The notes beneath the pieces are model-generated. The model saw only the letters and a list, made by a program, of their open reading frames with translations. It ran no database searches and had not been told where the DNA came from. A DNA stretch of 64,000 nucleotides. Source: Chloroflexota bacterium (GTDB taxonomy: Bacteria > Chloroflexota > Anaerolineae > Promineifilales > Promineifilaceae). Location: the NCBI GenBank assembly GCA_017993775.1, contig JAGOMA010000012.1:1-64000 (forward strand), read 5' to 3'. Positions 19,457 to 28,777 of this stretch are shown here, piece after piece. The position numbers and the translations under genes were made by a program. Each line of letters opens with the position of its first letter. The stretch's first letter is position 1.

Positions 19457-20463
19457 GAAGCAGCACAGATCGCAAAATCCTCTTGCTGGTAGGCATGGTT
19501 CTCGGATTGTTGGCTCTGGGAACAGTTGGGTATGTCTTGATTGAGGGATGGGGGCCGGTAGATTCCCTGTTTATGACGGTGATTACGCTGACGACTGTCG
19601 GGTTCAGCGAGGTAAAGCCGCTGTCTACGGCCGGACGCTTGTTTACAATTGGGTTGATATTGTTGGGCGTGGGCACGCTGGCCTATGGGCTGCGGACGCT
19701 GGGCGAGCTAATTTTAGAGCGCGATTATTTGCGTCAGTGGCGGCGGCGGCGAATTATGCGGCAGGTGAGAGTGATGGAAAATCATGTGATTGTGTGCGGT
19801 TACGGCCGTGTCGGGCAAAGTGTGGTGGAAACATTGCGCGAGGGGAAACGGCCGTTTGTCATCATCGAAAAAAACCCGCTCAACGCCGAGGCCTTGCGGC
19901 AGCAGGGGATTTACGTCATCGAGGGCGACGCCACCCATGACGCGATCCTTTATGATGCCGGGGTTGAACGCGCCTGGGGTCTCATCGTTTGTTCCGGCGA
20001 AGATTCCATCAACCTGTTTGTCGTGCTGTCGGCCAGAGCCATCAAGCCCGATTTGTTCATCATCGCCCGCAGCATCGAGGGCGTAAACGAGGCTAAAATG
20101 CGCCTGGCCGGCGCCAATCGGGTCATTTCGCCCTATCAGATTGGCGGGCGGCATATGGCCAATCTGGCCATCCGGCCGCACATCACCGATTTTTTTGAAG
20201 TTGTGACGCTGGACAATGGAGAGGAAGTCTGGGTGGAAGAATTGGTGGTGGCCGAAAACGCCCGGTTGGATGGCAAAACGGTTGGCGAGGCAGACGTGCG
20301 GCGGCAAACCGGCGTTACACTGGTCGCTTTGCGCCAGGACATAGGCGATGGCCGTCTCTCGACAATTGTTCCCAATGCCAACACCCGGATGTCCGCCGGG
20401 GATGAGTTGATCGTGTTGGGGACGCGGGAGCAGTTGTCTCAGTTGGAGAAATTGGCGCGATGA
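19453..20463 (+). CDS. two-helix potassium channel with RCK (TrkA-N) domain
   Basis: The N-terminal ~95 residues hold two membrane helices around the pore loop TLTTVGFSEV. The filter reads TVGF where most channels have TVGYG. A TrkA-N/RCK Rossmann domain follows (VIVCGYGRVGQSVVETL, then IEKNP and GDATHDAIL), and then a TrkA-C domain near the C-terminus (NARLDGKTVGEADVRRQTGV). This is the MthK-like layout, a potassium channel gated by nucleotides or ions bound to the RCK ring. The start chosen is TTG at 19453, overlapping the stop of the Nudix gene by four bases; an ATG at 19495 is an alternative. The gene overlaps the next one by ATGA. Confidence 0.85.
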   Translation: MRSSTDRKILLLVGMVLGLLALGTVGYVLIEGWGPVDSLFMTVITLTTVGFSEVKPLSTAGRLFTIGLILLGVGTLAYGLRTLGELILERDYLRQWRRRRIMRQVRVMENHVIVCGYGRVGQSVVETLREGKRPFVIIEKNPLNAEALRQQGIYVIEGDATHDAILYDAGVERAWGLIVCSGEDSINLFVVLSARAIKPDLFIIARSIEGVNEAKMRLAGANRVISPYQIGGRHMANLAIRPHITDFFEVVTLDNGEEVWVEELVVAENARLDGKTVGEADVRRQTGVTLVALRQDIGDGRLSTIVPNANTRMSAGDELIVLGTREQLSQLEKLAR

Positions 20464-21305
20464 GATGGCGCTGGCGGTGGGCGGGATGGCTGAGCGGCGG
20501 GCTGGTGTTGATATCGCTGCTGCTCCTCTGGGCCGTTTCGGCGCGCACGATGGCGAATTACACTGCCCCGGATGGCCCCATTTTCACCGGCAATTTTGCC
20601 GGATCACCGCCGCCGGTTCCGTCACAGATTCGGGTGGTGAGCTGGAATATTCGGTTTGGGGAGGAAGTGGCCACGGCCGTGGCCGAAATTCGCCGCAACC
20701 CCAACCTGGCCAACGCCGATATTTTGCTGCTGCAAGAAATGGACGAGGCCGGTGTAGCCCGCCTTGCGCAGGCATTGGCCTATAATTATGTCTACATTCC
20801 GGCGTCGGTTCACAGCCACCACGGCCGTAATTTTGGCAATGCCGTGCTGGCAAAGTGGCCCATCAGCCAGCCGGAAAAGCTGCTGCTGCCATTTACCAAT
20901 CCCAGCAACGGGCAGCGGCGCATCGCCGCCAAAGCCGTTGTGAATGTGGGTGATTTGCCATTGACGGTGTACAGCGTGCATACGGAAACGTATTGGTTAC
21001 GTTCGTTGGGCCGCCGCGCGCAGGCCACGGCCGTTGTGCAAGATATTTCCGTTGGTCAGTCGCCGGTTATAGTGGGCGGCGATTTTAACACTATTTCCAA
21101 AGCCGATGGGGCGCGGCTGGCCGGCCAGTTTGCTGGCGTGGGGTTGGCGCGCGCCCAGACCCCGCCTACAGTTTCCATCGCCGGGATTGAGGTGACGGCG
21201 GATCATCTATTTGCACGGTCGCTGGCGGTGGCTGCGGCCGGCGGCGCGGAAACAGCGGCCAGCGATCACGCGCCAGTTTGGGTGACTTTTTCTTTAATTG
21301 ACTGA
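20460..21305 (+). CDS. endonuclease/exonuclease/phosphatase-family protein, membrane anchored
   Basis: One N-terminal helix (LSGGLVLISLLLLWAV) anchors or exports the protein. The EEP fold follows: VVSWNIRF (Asn), LLLQEMDE (metal-binding Glu), VYSVHTE, VGGDFNT (catalytic Asp/Asn) and SDHAPVWV (final His). All key residues are present, so it should be an active metal-dependent phosphodiesterase or nuclease acting outside the membrane. The start overlaps the channel gene by ATGA, and the gene ends the three-gene coupled set. Substrate (DNA, sphingomyelin or inositol phosphates) cannot be told from sequence. Confidence 0.88.
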   Translation: MRWRWRWAGWLSGGLVLISLLLLWAVSARTMANYTAPDGPIFTGNFAGSPPPVPSQIRVVSWNIRFGEEVATAVAEIRRNPNLANADILLLQEMDEAGVARLAQALAYNYVYIPASVHSHHGRNFGNAVLAKWPISQPEKLLLPFTNPSNGQRRIAAKAVVNVGDLPLTVYSVHTETYWLRSLGRRAQATAVVQDISVGQSPVIVGGDFNTISKADGARLAGQFAGVGLARAQTPPTVSIAGIEVTADHLFARSLAVAAAGGAETAASDHAPVWVTFSLID

Positions 21306-21315
21306 TGGACCGCGC

Positions 21316-21386
21316 ATAAAACCCTAAGGGTTTTATCGGACCTCTGGAAAACGGCCATTGATTCTATAAAACCCTTAGGGTTTTTA
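21316..21386. repeat. pair of near-identical palindromic hairpins
   Basis: ATAAAACCCTAAGGGTTTTAT at 21316-21336 (21 bases: two 10-base arms around one A) recurs as a near copy at 21366-21386. Both are followed by CGGA. They lie between the EEP gene and the bactofilin-like gene and may act as terminators or protein sites. Confidence 0.7.
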
Positions 21387-21489
21387 TCGGAGTGACTGCG
21401 TGACTTGAATTATTGATCAGCATTCTGACGACGCGTGGGTTAAATTCGGATATAGTTAGAGTGGATTATATTTGAAGCAGGAGGAATAG

Positions 21490-22704
21490 ATGGTGAAAAA
21501 GCGTTTGCGGTTTGAGTGGTTGACGGCCGTTCTCGGCCTTCTGTTGTTGTTATTTTTAGGCAGCGCCCAATCGGTTTTTGCCGAGGGCATTGTTTTTGGC
21601 GAGGTTGTGGCTGCCGGAGATGAGATAGAAGGCGACGTTGTCTTGAATGGCAATGACGTTCGTCTGGCGGGGGTCGTGGATGGGGATGCTTTCATCATCG
21701 GCCAGACGGTCATCATCGACGGGGATGTCAATGGTAGTCTCTTTGTCTTTGGCAACAAAGTGGTCATCAATGGCCAGGTAGGGGGCAGCGTTTACGTGGG
21801 TTCGGTATCGACACAGGTGGGGGGAACGGCCGTCATCGGACGCAGCTTCTACAATGCCGGCCTGAGTTTGCTCACAGAACGAGGTTCAACCGTTGGCCGC
21901 GACCTGTTTGCAGTGACGTTTACCGCCCGGTTAGCCGGTAACGTGGAGCGCAACACCCAGGCGGTGATTGGCATTATTGAAGTAGTGCGATTTGTCCTGA
22001 ATTCACTCAATCGGGTCACCACCGGCCAGTCGGTTTCCTTTCTGGAGCCGGGCTTAACGATCGATACGCGGAATAAATCCACCATGTACCGGGTACGCGC
22101 CCAGGCCGAGGAAATAAACCCACAAATGGTGGCTGCGGGAAACTGGGCGGCTGACCGGGGACGGCTGCTGGCGAGTTATCTGGTAGTGGGCGTGCTGGGT
22201 TTATGGCTGCTGCCCAATTGGCTGCAAAAATGGTCGGGCCAGGCGGGGAAACGGCCGTTGCCCGCGCTTGGTTCGGGATTGGGAGCCTATATTTTCGGTT
22301 TTATCGGCTCCTTGATTGCTCTGATCGTTTTAATTGCCCTGGGCGCAGGATTGGCACTGGTCACATTTTGGGGCCTGGCGTTTACGTGGTGGGGCATTTC
22401 GTTATCGTTGTTGAGTGTGTTTTTCTGGATTTTCATTCTCTTTGTCTCTTATATGAGCAAAGTCATCGTAGCCTACCGCTTTGGCGGCTGGTTCCTGGGT
22501 CGGTTCGTGCCGCGCGCGCAGCGCCGCGTGTGGTCGCTGTTGTTTGGTCTGGTTGTCTTTGTTTTGCTGGCCGCCATCCCATACGCGGGGTGGGCTTTGA
22601 GCCTGATCGTGACCTTTATCGGATTGGGCGCGGTGGTTGTGGCCTTTTTTGTGGATCAGCAGAACGGGAGAAACGGGGAAACGGCCGTAACTCCGGCGAA
22701 ATAA
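21490..22704 (+). CDS. bactofilin-like beta-repeat protein with C-terminal membrane domain
   Basis: CAGGAGGAA stands before the ATG. A signal-like helix (residues 12-30) ends near VFA. Residues ~35-130 are short repeating strands (GDEIEGDVVLNGNDVRLAGVVDGDAFIIG, cut into EGDVV/DGDAF/NGSLF/GGSVY units) as in bactofilins and polymer-forming beta-helix proteins. The C-terminal half has about five membrane helices. This fits exported bactofilin-domain membrane proteins seen in Chloroflexota and Firmicutes. It may build an envelope scaffold. It lies one base from the next membrane protein gene, with two hydrolase genes after that. Confidence 0.75.
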   Translation: MVKKRLRFEWLTAVLGLLLLLFLGSAQSVFAEGIVFGEVVAAGDEIEGDVVLNGNDVRLAGVVDGDAFIIGQTVIIDGDVNGSLFVFGNKVVINGQVGGSVYVGSVSTQVGGTAVIGRSFYNAGLSLLTERGSTVGRDLFAVTFTARLAGNVERNTQAVIGIIEVVRFVLNSLNRVTTGQSVSFLEPGLTIDTRNKSTMYRVRAQAEEINPQMVAAGNWAADRGRLLASYLVVGVLGLWLLPNWLQKWSGQAGKRPLPALGSGLGAYIFGFIGSLIALIVLIALGAGLALVTFWGLAFTWWGISLSLLSVFFWIFILFVSYMSKVIVAYRFGGWFLGRFVPRAQRRVWSLLFGLVVFVLLAAIPYAGWALSLIVTFIGLGAVVVAFFVDQQNGRNGETAVTPAK

Positions 22705-22705
22705 A

Positions 22706-23410
22706 ATGTATTCATTTGATCTAACGACAATCGGCGGGTTTTTGGCCTCTATGTGGGCGTTGATTCAGGGCGTGTTGTCGCTGGATCCACAAGCCTACAA
22801 CGCCGCGCTCACCCAGGAGGGCGGCGGCCGATTGTCGTTGGCGGTGCTTTTTGTCGCCGGGGTGTCCATCACCATTGGCCAGAGCGTGGTGCTGTTTGCC
22901 AACCGATTGCCGCGCCGCCGGTTTGTGGTCAGCCTGGTCTTATCCTCGCTGCTGCTCCTGGTGGGCGTGCTGTTTTGGGCGGCCAGTGTTTGGGTATTGG
23001 CTACCTATGTGTTTGGCGCGGAGCGCTCCATTCGGTTGGTGATGATTGTGGTTAGCCTGAGTTATGCGCCTATGTTGTATGGCGTGTTTGTTTTAGTGCC
23101 ATATTTTGGCAATATCCTCTACATTTTTTTGCGCATCTGGATTTTGATGGCTTTGGTGGGGGCTGTTACTGTGGTATTTCCCCTCGCCGTCTGGCAGGCG
23201 TTGGTTTGCTGCTTGCTGGGCTGGTTGATGCTGGAAGTGGCGACGCGCTTGCCGGTGGTTACGGCCGTCGAAAACTGGTTGTGGCTTAAAACAACCGGCG
23301 CGCGCGAAATTTTGCCGACGGAAGATGTGGTGGATAGGTTTGTCCGCGAGATGCGGACGGCATCTCGGATGTTACCCGATGCCGCCCCCGACCAGGAGGA
23401 GCAGCCATGA
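22706..23410 (+). CDS. Yip1-like five-helix membrane protein
   Basis: The 234-residue protein begins one base after the previous stop. It has about five hydrophobic helices with a short positively charged loop (NRLPRRRFVV). A soluble tail ends in an acidic stretch. The arrangement resembles Yip1-domain proteins, but no diagnostic motif is certain. Its stop overlaps the next gene by four bases, so it belongs to the 21490-25649 operon. Function unknown; a membrane partner of the bactofilin-like protein is a reasonable guess. Confidence 0.65.
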   Translation: MYSFDLTTIGGFLASMWALIQGVLSLDPQAYNAALTQEGGGRLSLAVLFVAGVSITIGQSVVLFANRLPRRRFVVSLVLSSLLLLVGVLFWAASVWVLATYVFGAERSIRLVMIVVSLSYAPMLYGVFVLVPYFGNILYIFLRIWILMALVGAVTVVFPLAVWQALVCCLLGWLMLEVATRLPVVTAVENWLWLKTTGAREILPTEDVVDRFVREMRTASRMLPDAAPDQEEQP

Positions 23411-24375
23411 ATCTGGTCGATCCGTTGTTGTGTCTGTTCTCTGTCGGGTTGCTTCTTTTTGTTCTCTTGGCCATGGCTTCACCGTTAGAGGCCTTGGGCT
23501 GGTGGTCTGGATGGTCTAAGCGACAGACATCACGGGTACGGCCGTCTGAATCCGCCCCCTTACCCATTCCCGCCTCCGACGCCGATTATTTTATTGTTTA
23601 TCTGACGGCGATAGGCGGCATCTCCGCTGAAGATATTTCTAAACGCGAGCTTACTTTTCTCGCTCATTTGCAGACGCAGACACCCACAGCCGAAATCATC
23701 CATGACGTTTTCCCATTTTCGGTCACCAACAATCCGCTTAACGGTGAACGTCAGTTAAGCTGGCTCTGGCAAAAAATCCACAACAGTCGTATGGGTGGCA
23801 AAAAGAGCTTTGTTTCGACGTTGATTTTTGTGCGCAATTTGTTGCAAGTTGGCGTTTCCAGCGATCCACGCTATGGCCCCATCTATAATGTTGGCGTCGC
23901 CCGCGAGATTGCCCTCAGTTTGCTGCGCCACGGCTATCGCCCGGGCAGCGGCAAGCCCATCACTGTGATGGGTTGGAGTGGCGGGGGGCAAATTGCCGTG
24001 GGCGTTGTGCCTTACTTGCATCAGGCGTTGGATGCCCCCGTGTATGTCGTGTCTGTTGGCGGGGTGATGGCCGACGACCCGGGTGTGGCTTTTATGGAGC
24101 ATATGCTTCATCTGCAAAGCGCCAAAGATAATTTTCCTGACATCGGTAAATTTTTATTCCCCGGCCGCTGGCCGATGGTGCGTTATTCCGGTTGGAACCA
24201 GGCGGTGGCCGACGGCCGTATCACCATCATTGATCCCGGTCCGATGATCCACACCGGGCGCGGCGATTATTTCGATTACAAAGCTAAACTGCCAGACGGC
24301 CGTACCCACGTCGAAAAAACCACTGCTCTCATCGGCGAGTTTATCCGCCAGCAAGTACCCACCCCTACTGCCTGA
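23407..24375 (+). CDS. membrane-anchored alpha/beta-hydrolase-like protein
   Basis: An N-terminal helix (LLCLFSVGLLLFVLLAM) precedes a soluble domain. MGWSGGGQ is a nucleophile elbow (G-x-S-x-G) of the alpha/beta-hydrolase fold. A late Asp (IIDPGPMIHTGRGDYFD) and His (RTHVEKT) could complete a triad, though I cannot confirm them. It overlaps the Yip1-like gene by ATGA and precedes a second hydrolase by 11 bp. It is probably an esterase or lipase working at the membrane surface. Substrate unknown. Confidence 0.7.
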   Translation: MNLVDPLLCLFSVGLLLFVLLAMASPLEALGWWSGWSKRQTSRVRPSESAPLPIPASDADYFIVYLTAIGGISAEDISKRELTFLAHLQTQTPTAEIIHDVFPFSVTNNPLNGERQLSWLWQKIHNSRMGGKKSFVSTLIFVRNLLQVGVSSDPRYGPIYNVGVAREIALSLLRHGYRPGSGKPITVMGWSGGGQIAVGVVPYLHQALDAPVYVVSVGGVMADDPGVAFMEHMLHLQSAKDNFPDIGKFLFPGRWPMVRYSGWNQAVADGRITIIDPGPMIHTGRGDYFDYKAKLPDGRTHVEKTTALIGEFIRQQVPTPTA

Positions 24376-24386
24376 AAGGGTTTCCC

Positions 24387-25649
24387 ATGCGCGTTTTTGG
24401 TCTCATTATGGCGTTTGTCACGACGACGACGTTATTAAATCCCCGCAACGGGCCGCTGCACTTCTTGTTATGGCTGCCTAAATTACTGGCCTCGGCCTTG
24501 TCTCCGCTGGTGGTGGTGGCGAGCTGGCTGCCGATTTTAGTTGGCCGCCGCCGCCGCGACCCGCTTCTGGTAGGGTTGGGGATAAGCAGTACGTTTCTGG
24601 CGCTGCGGCAGTTGGCCGCTGTGACTGCGCCAAGAGAGGCGATTCTGGTCGAGGCCTTTGGGGCAGATTGGGAAGCTAAGATTCCCCTGGTGGTGCGCGC
24701 CCGATTTTCGCGCTATCGCTGGCGACCGATTGTATGGGGCGGCGCTGTTGGACGGGTGGAGCGCAACGTGGTGTATGGCGTGAATCCGGACGCCGCCGCG
24801 CCGCTCATCGCCGACTTTTTGCGTCCGCCGGAAGGTGTGCCGCCTAGTGGTCTGGCGATGATTTTTGTACATGGGGGGGCGTGGCGTTACGGCCGTCGCA
24901 ACATCGACAAATTCCCCTACTTCCATCAACTGGCCGCTCAGGGCCACCTGATTATGGACATCGATTACACGTTGAACCCTAAAACGTCGGTTCCTGGCAT
25001 GGTCATGGACGTGAAGCGGGCCATTTTGTGGCTGAAAGAACATGCCGATGAGTATGGCATCAACCCGGAACGGATTGTGCTGACGGGGCAGTCGGCTGGC
25101 GGTCATTTGTCGCTGCTGGCCGCCTATACGCCCAATTACCTGGGTTTGCAGCCCAAAGACGTTAACGGCCGTACCATGGCGGGCGATACGGCCGTGCGGG
25201 CGGTCATTTCCTATTACGGACCGCCGGACATGGTGGCTTTGTTTGACGATATTGAAGCGCGTTTTGGCGGGGTGATGTCTCAGCGCGTGAACCGGCGCGT
25301 GAACCAACTGTTGGAGCGTATCGGCGAGGAGGGCTGGGATCAGGGGCTTTCTGCGCTGCTAGGCGGTCCATTGGCGGATATTCCCGACATGTACCGGCTC
25401 ATTTCGCCCATCACCTACGTCGACAAAGATTGCCCACCGACGATGCTGCTGCATGGAACCCACGATTTGTTGGTGAACCCCTTTGCCGTGAAGCGGTTGT
25501 ACCAGGCGCTGCGCTTAGCCAATGTGCCGGTGTTGTATATGCCCATGCCGGGTTGCGAACACAGTTTTGAATCTGTTTTGCCGCGTTTGTCGCCGGGGGC
25601 GCAAACGGCCGCGTATTACATGGAGCGGTTTTTGGCCCTGGTGGCCTGA
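24387..25649 (+). CDS. carboxylesterase/lipase of the hormone-sensitive-lipase type
   Basis: The 420-residue protein has two or three N-terminal hydrophobic helices and then an alpha/beta-hydrolase domain. HGGAW is the oxyanion motif of the HSL/carboxylesterase group, GQSAGG is the nucleophile elbow, THDLL carries the Asp and GCEHSFE the His, so the triad is complete. It follows the other hydrolase gene and closes the operon before a 14-bp-stem hairpin. It should cleave small esters close to the membrane. Exact substrate unknown. Confidence 0.87.
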   Translation: MRVFGLIMAFVTTTTLLNPRNGPLHFLLWLPKLLASALSPLVVVASWLPILVGRRRRDPLLVGLGISSTFLALRQLAAVTAPREAILVEAFGADWEAKIPLVVRARFSRYRWRPIVWGGAVGRVERNVVYGVNPDAAAPLIADFLRPPEGVPPSGLAMIFVHGGAWRYGRRNIDKFPYFHQLAAQGHLIMDIDYTLNPKTSVPGMVMDVKRAILWLKEHADEYGINPERIVLTGQSAGGHLSLLAAYTPNYLGLQPKDVNGRTMAGDTAVRAVISYYGPPDMVALFDDIEARFGGVMSQRVNRRVNQLLERIGEEGWDQGLSALLGGPLADIPDMYRLISPITYVDKDCPPTMLLHGTHDLLVNPFAVKRLYQALRLANVPVLYMPMPGCEHSFESVLPRLSPGAQTAAYYMERFLALVA

Positions 25650-25686
25650 GAGTAGCCGGTTGAGATTGGAGAGAAGAGACAGGAGA

Positions 25687-25720
25687 GAAGAGACTGGAGA
25701 TACGATTCTCCAGTCTCTTC
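25687..25720. terminator. perfect 14-bp stem-loop between convergent genes
   Basis: GAAGAGACTGGAGA at 25687-25700 pairs with 25707-25720 across a 6-nt loop, followed by TTT. It is preceded by a tandem 14-bp purine repeat (GGAGAGAAGAGACA, then the same with a final T) from 25669. It separates the esterase from the convergent modular protein. Confidence 0.75.
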
Positions 25721-25728
25721 TTTGGTAT

Positions 25729-28284
25729 TTATCGGGGACTGATCAGCGGTTCGTAGCGCAGAATGACCTGACCAGACATGTCTTTGATGATTAATTCGTT
25801 GGGGTTGATCTGGTAAGTAGCGGCTTGGGGCACCAATTGGAAGTATCGCCCCTCCTGTTCCATGATGCCAGGCGGATCGCCGCAGGCGATGTTGGTGCTG
25901 CTAAGACCGGTGATGGTTACCTGCCCGTTGGCGCCGGTGAAACGGCCGTTATACGTGTTGCAGCCGCCCGTGCCGGTTAGCTGGCCATCATTGCCAAAGA
26001 GCGCGGTGATCTCTGTGCCATTGATGACAGACACCAGCGCACCCACGCCATCATAGTAAAAAGACAATTTCCAGGATGTTCCGGCCAGTGGCGGGATGGT
26101 GGTTACGGCCGTTACCGTCACCGTGCGCTCCTGGACATCCTGACGGCCGTCACTCCCATTAGCTTCTAACCGGTAAACATAGGAACCGGCATCGGTCAGG
26201 CAATCTGGCGCAGCGCCGCTGGCCGGCGCGTTGTCCAGGATGGCGGCCCCGTTGCGCAGCAGACGGATGGTGCTGATGGAGCCGCCTACCGACCAGTTGA
26301 TGCTGACGCAGTTGCCGGCCTGAATTTGTGTCGGCGAGACGTTGAATGTGAGGATTTGCGGTGGGGCGGCAGTGGTGGCGGTGGGGGGAACGGCCGTGGG
26401 TGTATTGGGCTGTGGCGTGGCTGTCGGCTGTGCTGGGGCTACCACGTTGATTGTTTGTGACTGGTTCGTCGTGCCGCCGGGTCCGGTGGCTTCAATGCGA
26501 TATGTGGTAATGCCGGTCTGCGTGGGACAGTCGGAGGTCGATCCGTTGACCGGGGCGCTGTCCCAGATAGTGACATTGTCGCGCAAGAGGCGAATCGTGG
26601 TAATTCTACCTTCAACCCACCAATTCAGCGTGACGCACTGTCCAAAAATAAGCTGATCCGCCGGGGTGACGGTAAACCGGTGAATAACCGGCGCGCCAAT
26701 CACCGGTTGGACAAGCACAGTAATTTCGCGTACTTCTACGGTGTTGTCCAGCCTATCGACGCGCAGTTGGTAAACAGTTGTTTCTGGCGGGCATTCAGAC
26801 CGCGTGCCTACGGCCGGAACCGGGAAGTTTTGCCAATTTTGGCCGCGTTGGAAGAAATAAACCGCCCTGGCCCCAACCACATTCCAGTTAAAGGTCACGC
26901 ATTGGCCGGCGGTGATGTTAGAGCGGTCCACCGTGAATTGGATGTTGGCGGATGGCGTTTGGGTGGGAGCCGGTGTTGCGGTAGCCGGGCTGGGCACGCG
27001 AATGCCTACCCAAATGCGGTCGCCAAACGTTCTGCCTTGCGCATTGCGCATCGACCAAAACGCCTGGTAGGTTCCTGGGGTCAGCGGCGAAACCAGGTCT
27101 ACAAATATGTCGTAGGTCTGTCCGGGGGCGACGCTGCCCTGAATAACGGCCGGTTGGCCGCCCATTTGGGCCAGCGGCGAATTGCCGTTTACAAAGACCA
27201 GCGCGTATCTGTTGTCCCAGGTGCAGGTGCCGGAATTGCGAATGCGCCACCACTTGCGGAAGGGCTGTCCGGGCGCAATTTCTGGCGGGGTGGTCATGTT
27301 GTTATCGTCCAGGTTCAGGTCTTGGACAAAGGTCATCTGGTCGATGCAGGGGATGGGCGTGGCTGTGGGGAAGGGCGTGGCCGTGACCGGCAGCGGTGTG
27401 GGCGGCGGCACAATTTCGCCGGGACTCAGACCGAGATATTGCTGCACCAGGGCGTTCAGGCGGCCGGAGTTTTGGATTTGGATGAGGGCGTTGTTGATCT
27501 GGGCCTGGGTAGTGGCTGCGCCGTTGACCAGAGCGATTGCTAATCGCTGTGGGTTCAGGCCCTGGCCGACGATGCGCAGGCCGCCTGTTGCCACGGCCGT
27601 TTGGCCAACCGGTAAATCGACAATAGCTAGATCGATACGGCCGTTACGCACATCTTCAATCGCCTGACTGGCTTGCTGGTAAATTTGCAATCTTTCGGCC
27701 GGCATAATGCCCGTATCGACCAATGATTCTTGCAGCCAGCGTTGGTACACTGTCGAGCGCTGCACGCCGACACGATACGCCGCCAACTGGGTGACGGAAT
27801 TGATGGCGGCGATGTTGGCGTTTTGGTTGGCCAGAATCGCATCGTCGCTGACAAAGTAAATGTTAGAAAAATCAAACAAAGCTTCTCGTTCTGGCGTGAC
27901 GGATATGGCGGAGATGGCGACATCGATTTGCTGGAGTTGCAGCGCGCCGGCCAGCCCATCAAAGGACATGTCTTTGATTTCTACGGCCACGCCTAGCGCC
28001 TGGCCGATCTCCCGAATGAGGGCGATATCGAAGCCATCGGGTTGAAAAGTCTCGTTGTAGAAGGAAAAGGGTGGGTAATCCAACGAAGACCCCACGACCA
28101 TTTTCCCGGAACTGCGGATGCGTTCCCACGGATCGCTTGGTGGCAGTACGGGCGGCGGCGTAGGGGTGGCTGGCTGGCTGCCACGGGAGAAATAATCGAG
28201 CAGCGCTGAGGTAAAGGCAATGGACACGATACAGGCTAAAGCTAATAAGATGATTAGCAGGATGTTCGACGGTTTTCTGGCCAT
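25729..28284 (-). CDS. modular exported protein: solute-binding domain, NBR1-type domain, Ig-like repeats, META domain
   Basis: The ATG at 28284 follows GGAGGG; the longer frame starts inside that ribosome site. After one membrane helix and a Pro linker comes a bacterial extracellular solute-binding domain of family 3 (about residues 45-290: MVVGSSLDYPPFSFYNE, GFDIALIREIGQALG, DFSNIYFVSDDAI). Next is an NBR1-like Ig domain (PGQPFRKWWRIRNSGTCTWD). Three repeats then share CVxxNWxVxG and a Tyr-Arg-Leu/Ile ending. A META/HslJ domain finishes it (GGCNTYNGRF). No permease genes are adjacent, so it may be a sensor or adhesin and not a transport component. Promoters are not clear. Confidence 0.85.
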   Translation of the reverse strand: MARKPSNILLIILLALACIVSIAFTSALLDYFSRGSQPATPTPPPVLPPSDPWERIRSSGKMVVGSSLDYPPFSFYNETFQPDGFDIALIREIGQALGVAVEIKDMSFDGLAGALQLQQIDVAISAISVTPEREALFDFSNIYFVSDDAILANQNANIAAINSVTQLAAYRVGVQRSTVYQRWLQESLVDTGIMPAERLQIYQQASQAIEDVRNGRIDLAIVDLPVGQTAVATGGLRIVGQGLNPQRLAIALVNGAATTQAQINNALIQIQNSGRLNALVQQYLGLSPGEIVPPPTPLPVTATPFPTATPIPCIDQMTFVQDLNLDDNNMTTPPEIAPGQPFRKWWRIRNSGTCTWDNRYALVFVNGNSPLAQMGGQPAVIQGSVAPGQTYDIFVDLVSPLTPGTYQAFWSMRNAQGRTFGDRIWVGIRVPSPATATPAPTQTPSANIQFTVDRSNITAGQCVTFNWNVVGARAVYFFQRGQNWQNFPVPAVGTRSECPPETTVYQLRVDRLDNTVEVREITVLVQPVIGAPVIHRFTVTPADQLIFGQCVTLNWWVEGRITTIRLLRDNVTIWDSAPVNGSTSDCPTQTGITTYRIEATGPGGTTNQSQTINVVAPAQPTATPQPNTPTAVPPTATTAAPPQILTFNVSPTQIQAGNCVSINWSVGGSISTIRLLRNGAAILDNAPASGAAPDCLTDAGSYVYRLEANGSDGRQDVQERTVTVTAVTTIPPLAGTSWKLSFYYDGVGALVSVINGTEITALFGNDGQLTGTGGCNTYNGRFTGANGQVTITGLSSTNIACGDPPGIMEQEGRYFQLVPQAATYQINPNELIIKDMSGQVILRYEPLISPR

Positions 28285-28608
28285 GTTTCCCTCCAACTCC
28301 GCGGGGTGTTTTTCCGGGGAGCCTTGTTACCAAACAGAAATAAAATTGTGTCCCCAGTCCGGGTCATTTATATCATAATTGGCGGAAAATTGTCTACATA
28401 ATCTTAAACGGCCGTTCGTGTGCCAATTGTGGCTGTCGGTGGTAAAGTGGAAGCAGGCGAGATGGGGCTTCTGCCATAACGCTGTCAGCAGTTTGTGCGG
28501 GTGAACTAGTGCAAAAGGGAACGGTATTCTGCGATTGACGCTGGCAGGCCGTTACCCACAAAACGCAAAACCCAAAACGAAACAGAAAAAGCGAAAGTTC
28601 AAAATTTA

Positions 28609-28700
28609 TAACTGTTCAGGTTTCTCTGGCAAGACCCTAGAGGTTTGATACCCCACAATTCCAAATTTTTACGAGAAAACCTTTGGGGTCTGTACAGTTA
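28609..28700. repeat. dispersed hairpin element, copy A
   Basis: The conserved left flank GTTTCTCTGGCAAGACC and right flank GGGGTCTGTA enclose an A/T-rich loop of about 40 bp containing TTTGATACC and CCAAATTTTT. The outermost TAACTGT/ACAGTTA also pair. It sits in the gap between the divergent 25729-28284 and 28778-30055 genes. It is the same element as at 37167-37250 and, with the loop reversed, at 63291-63371. Confidence 0.8.
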
Positions 28701-28777
28701 CCAAAATTTATTATCTGGGTACGTCTCCGTCTTGTTTAGTGGGCTGCCGGCTTAGAGTTAAATTGGAAACGTTGGAA

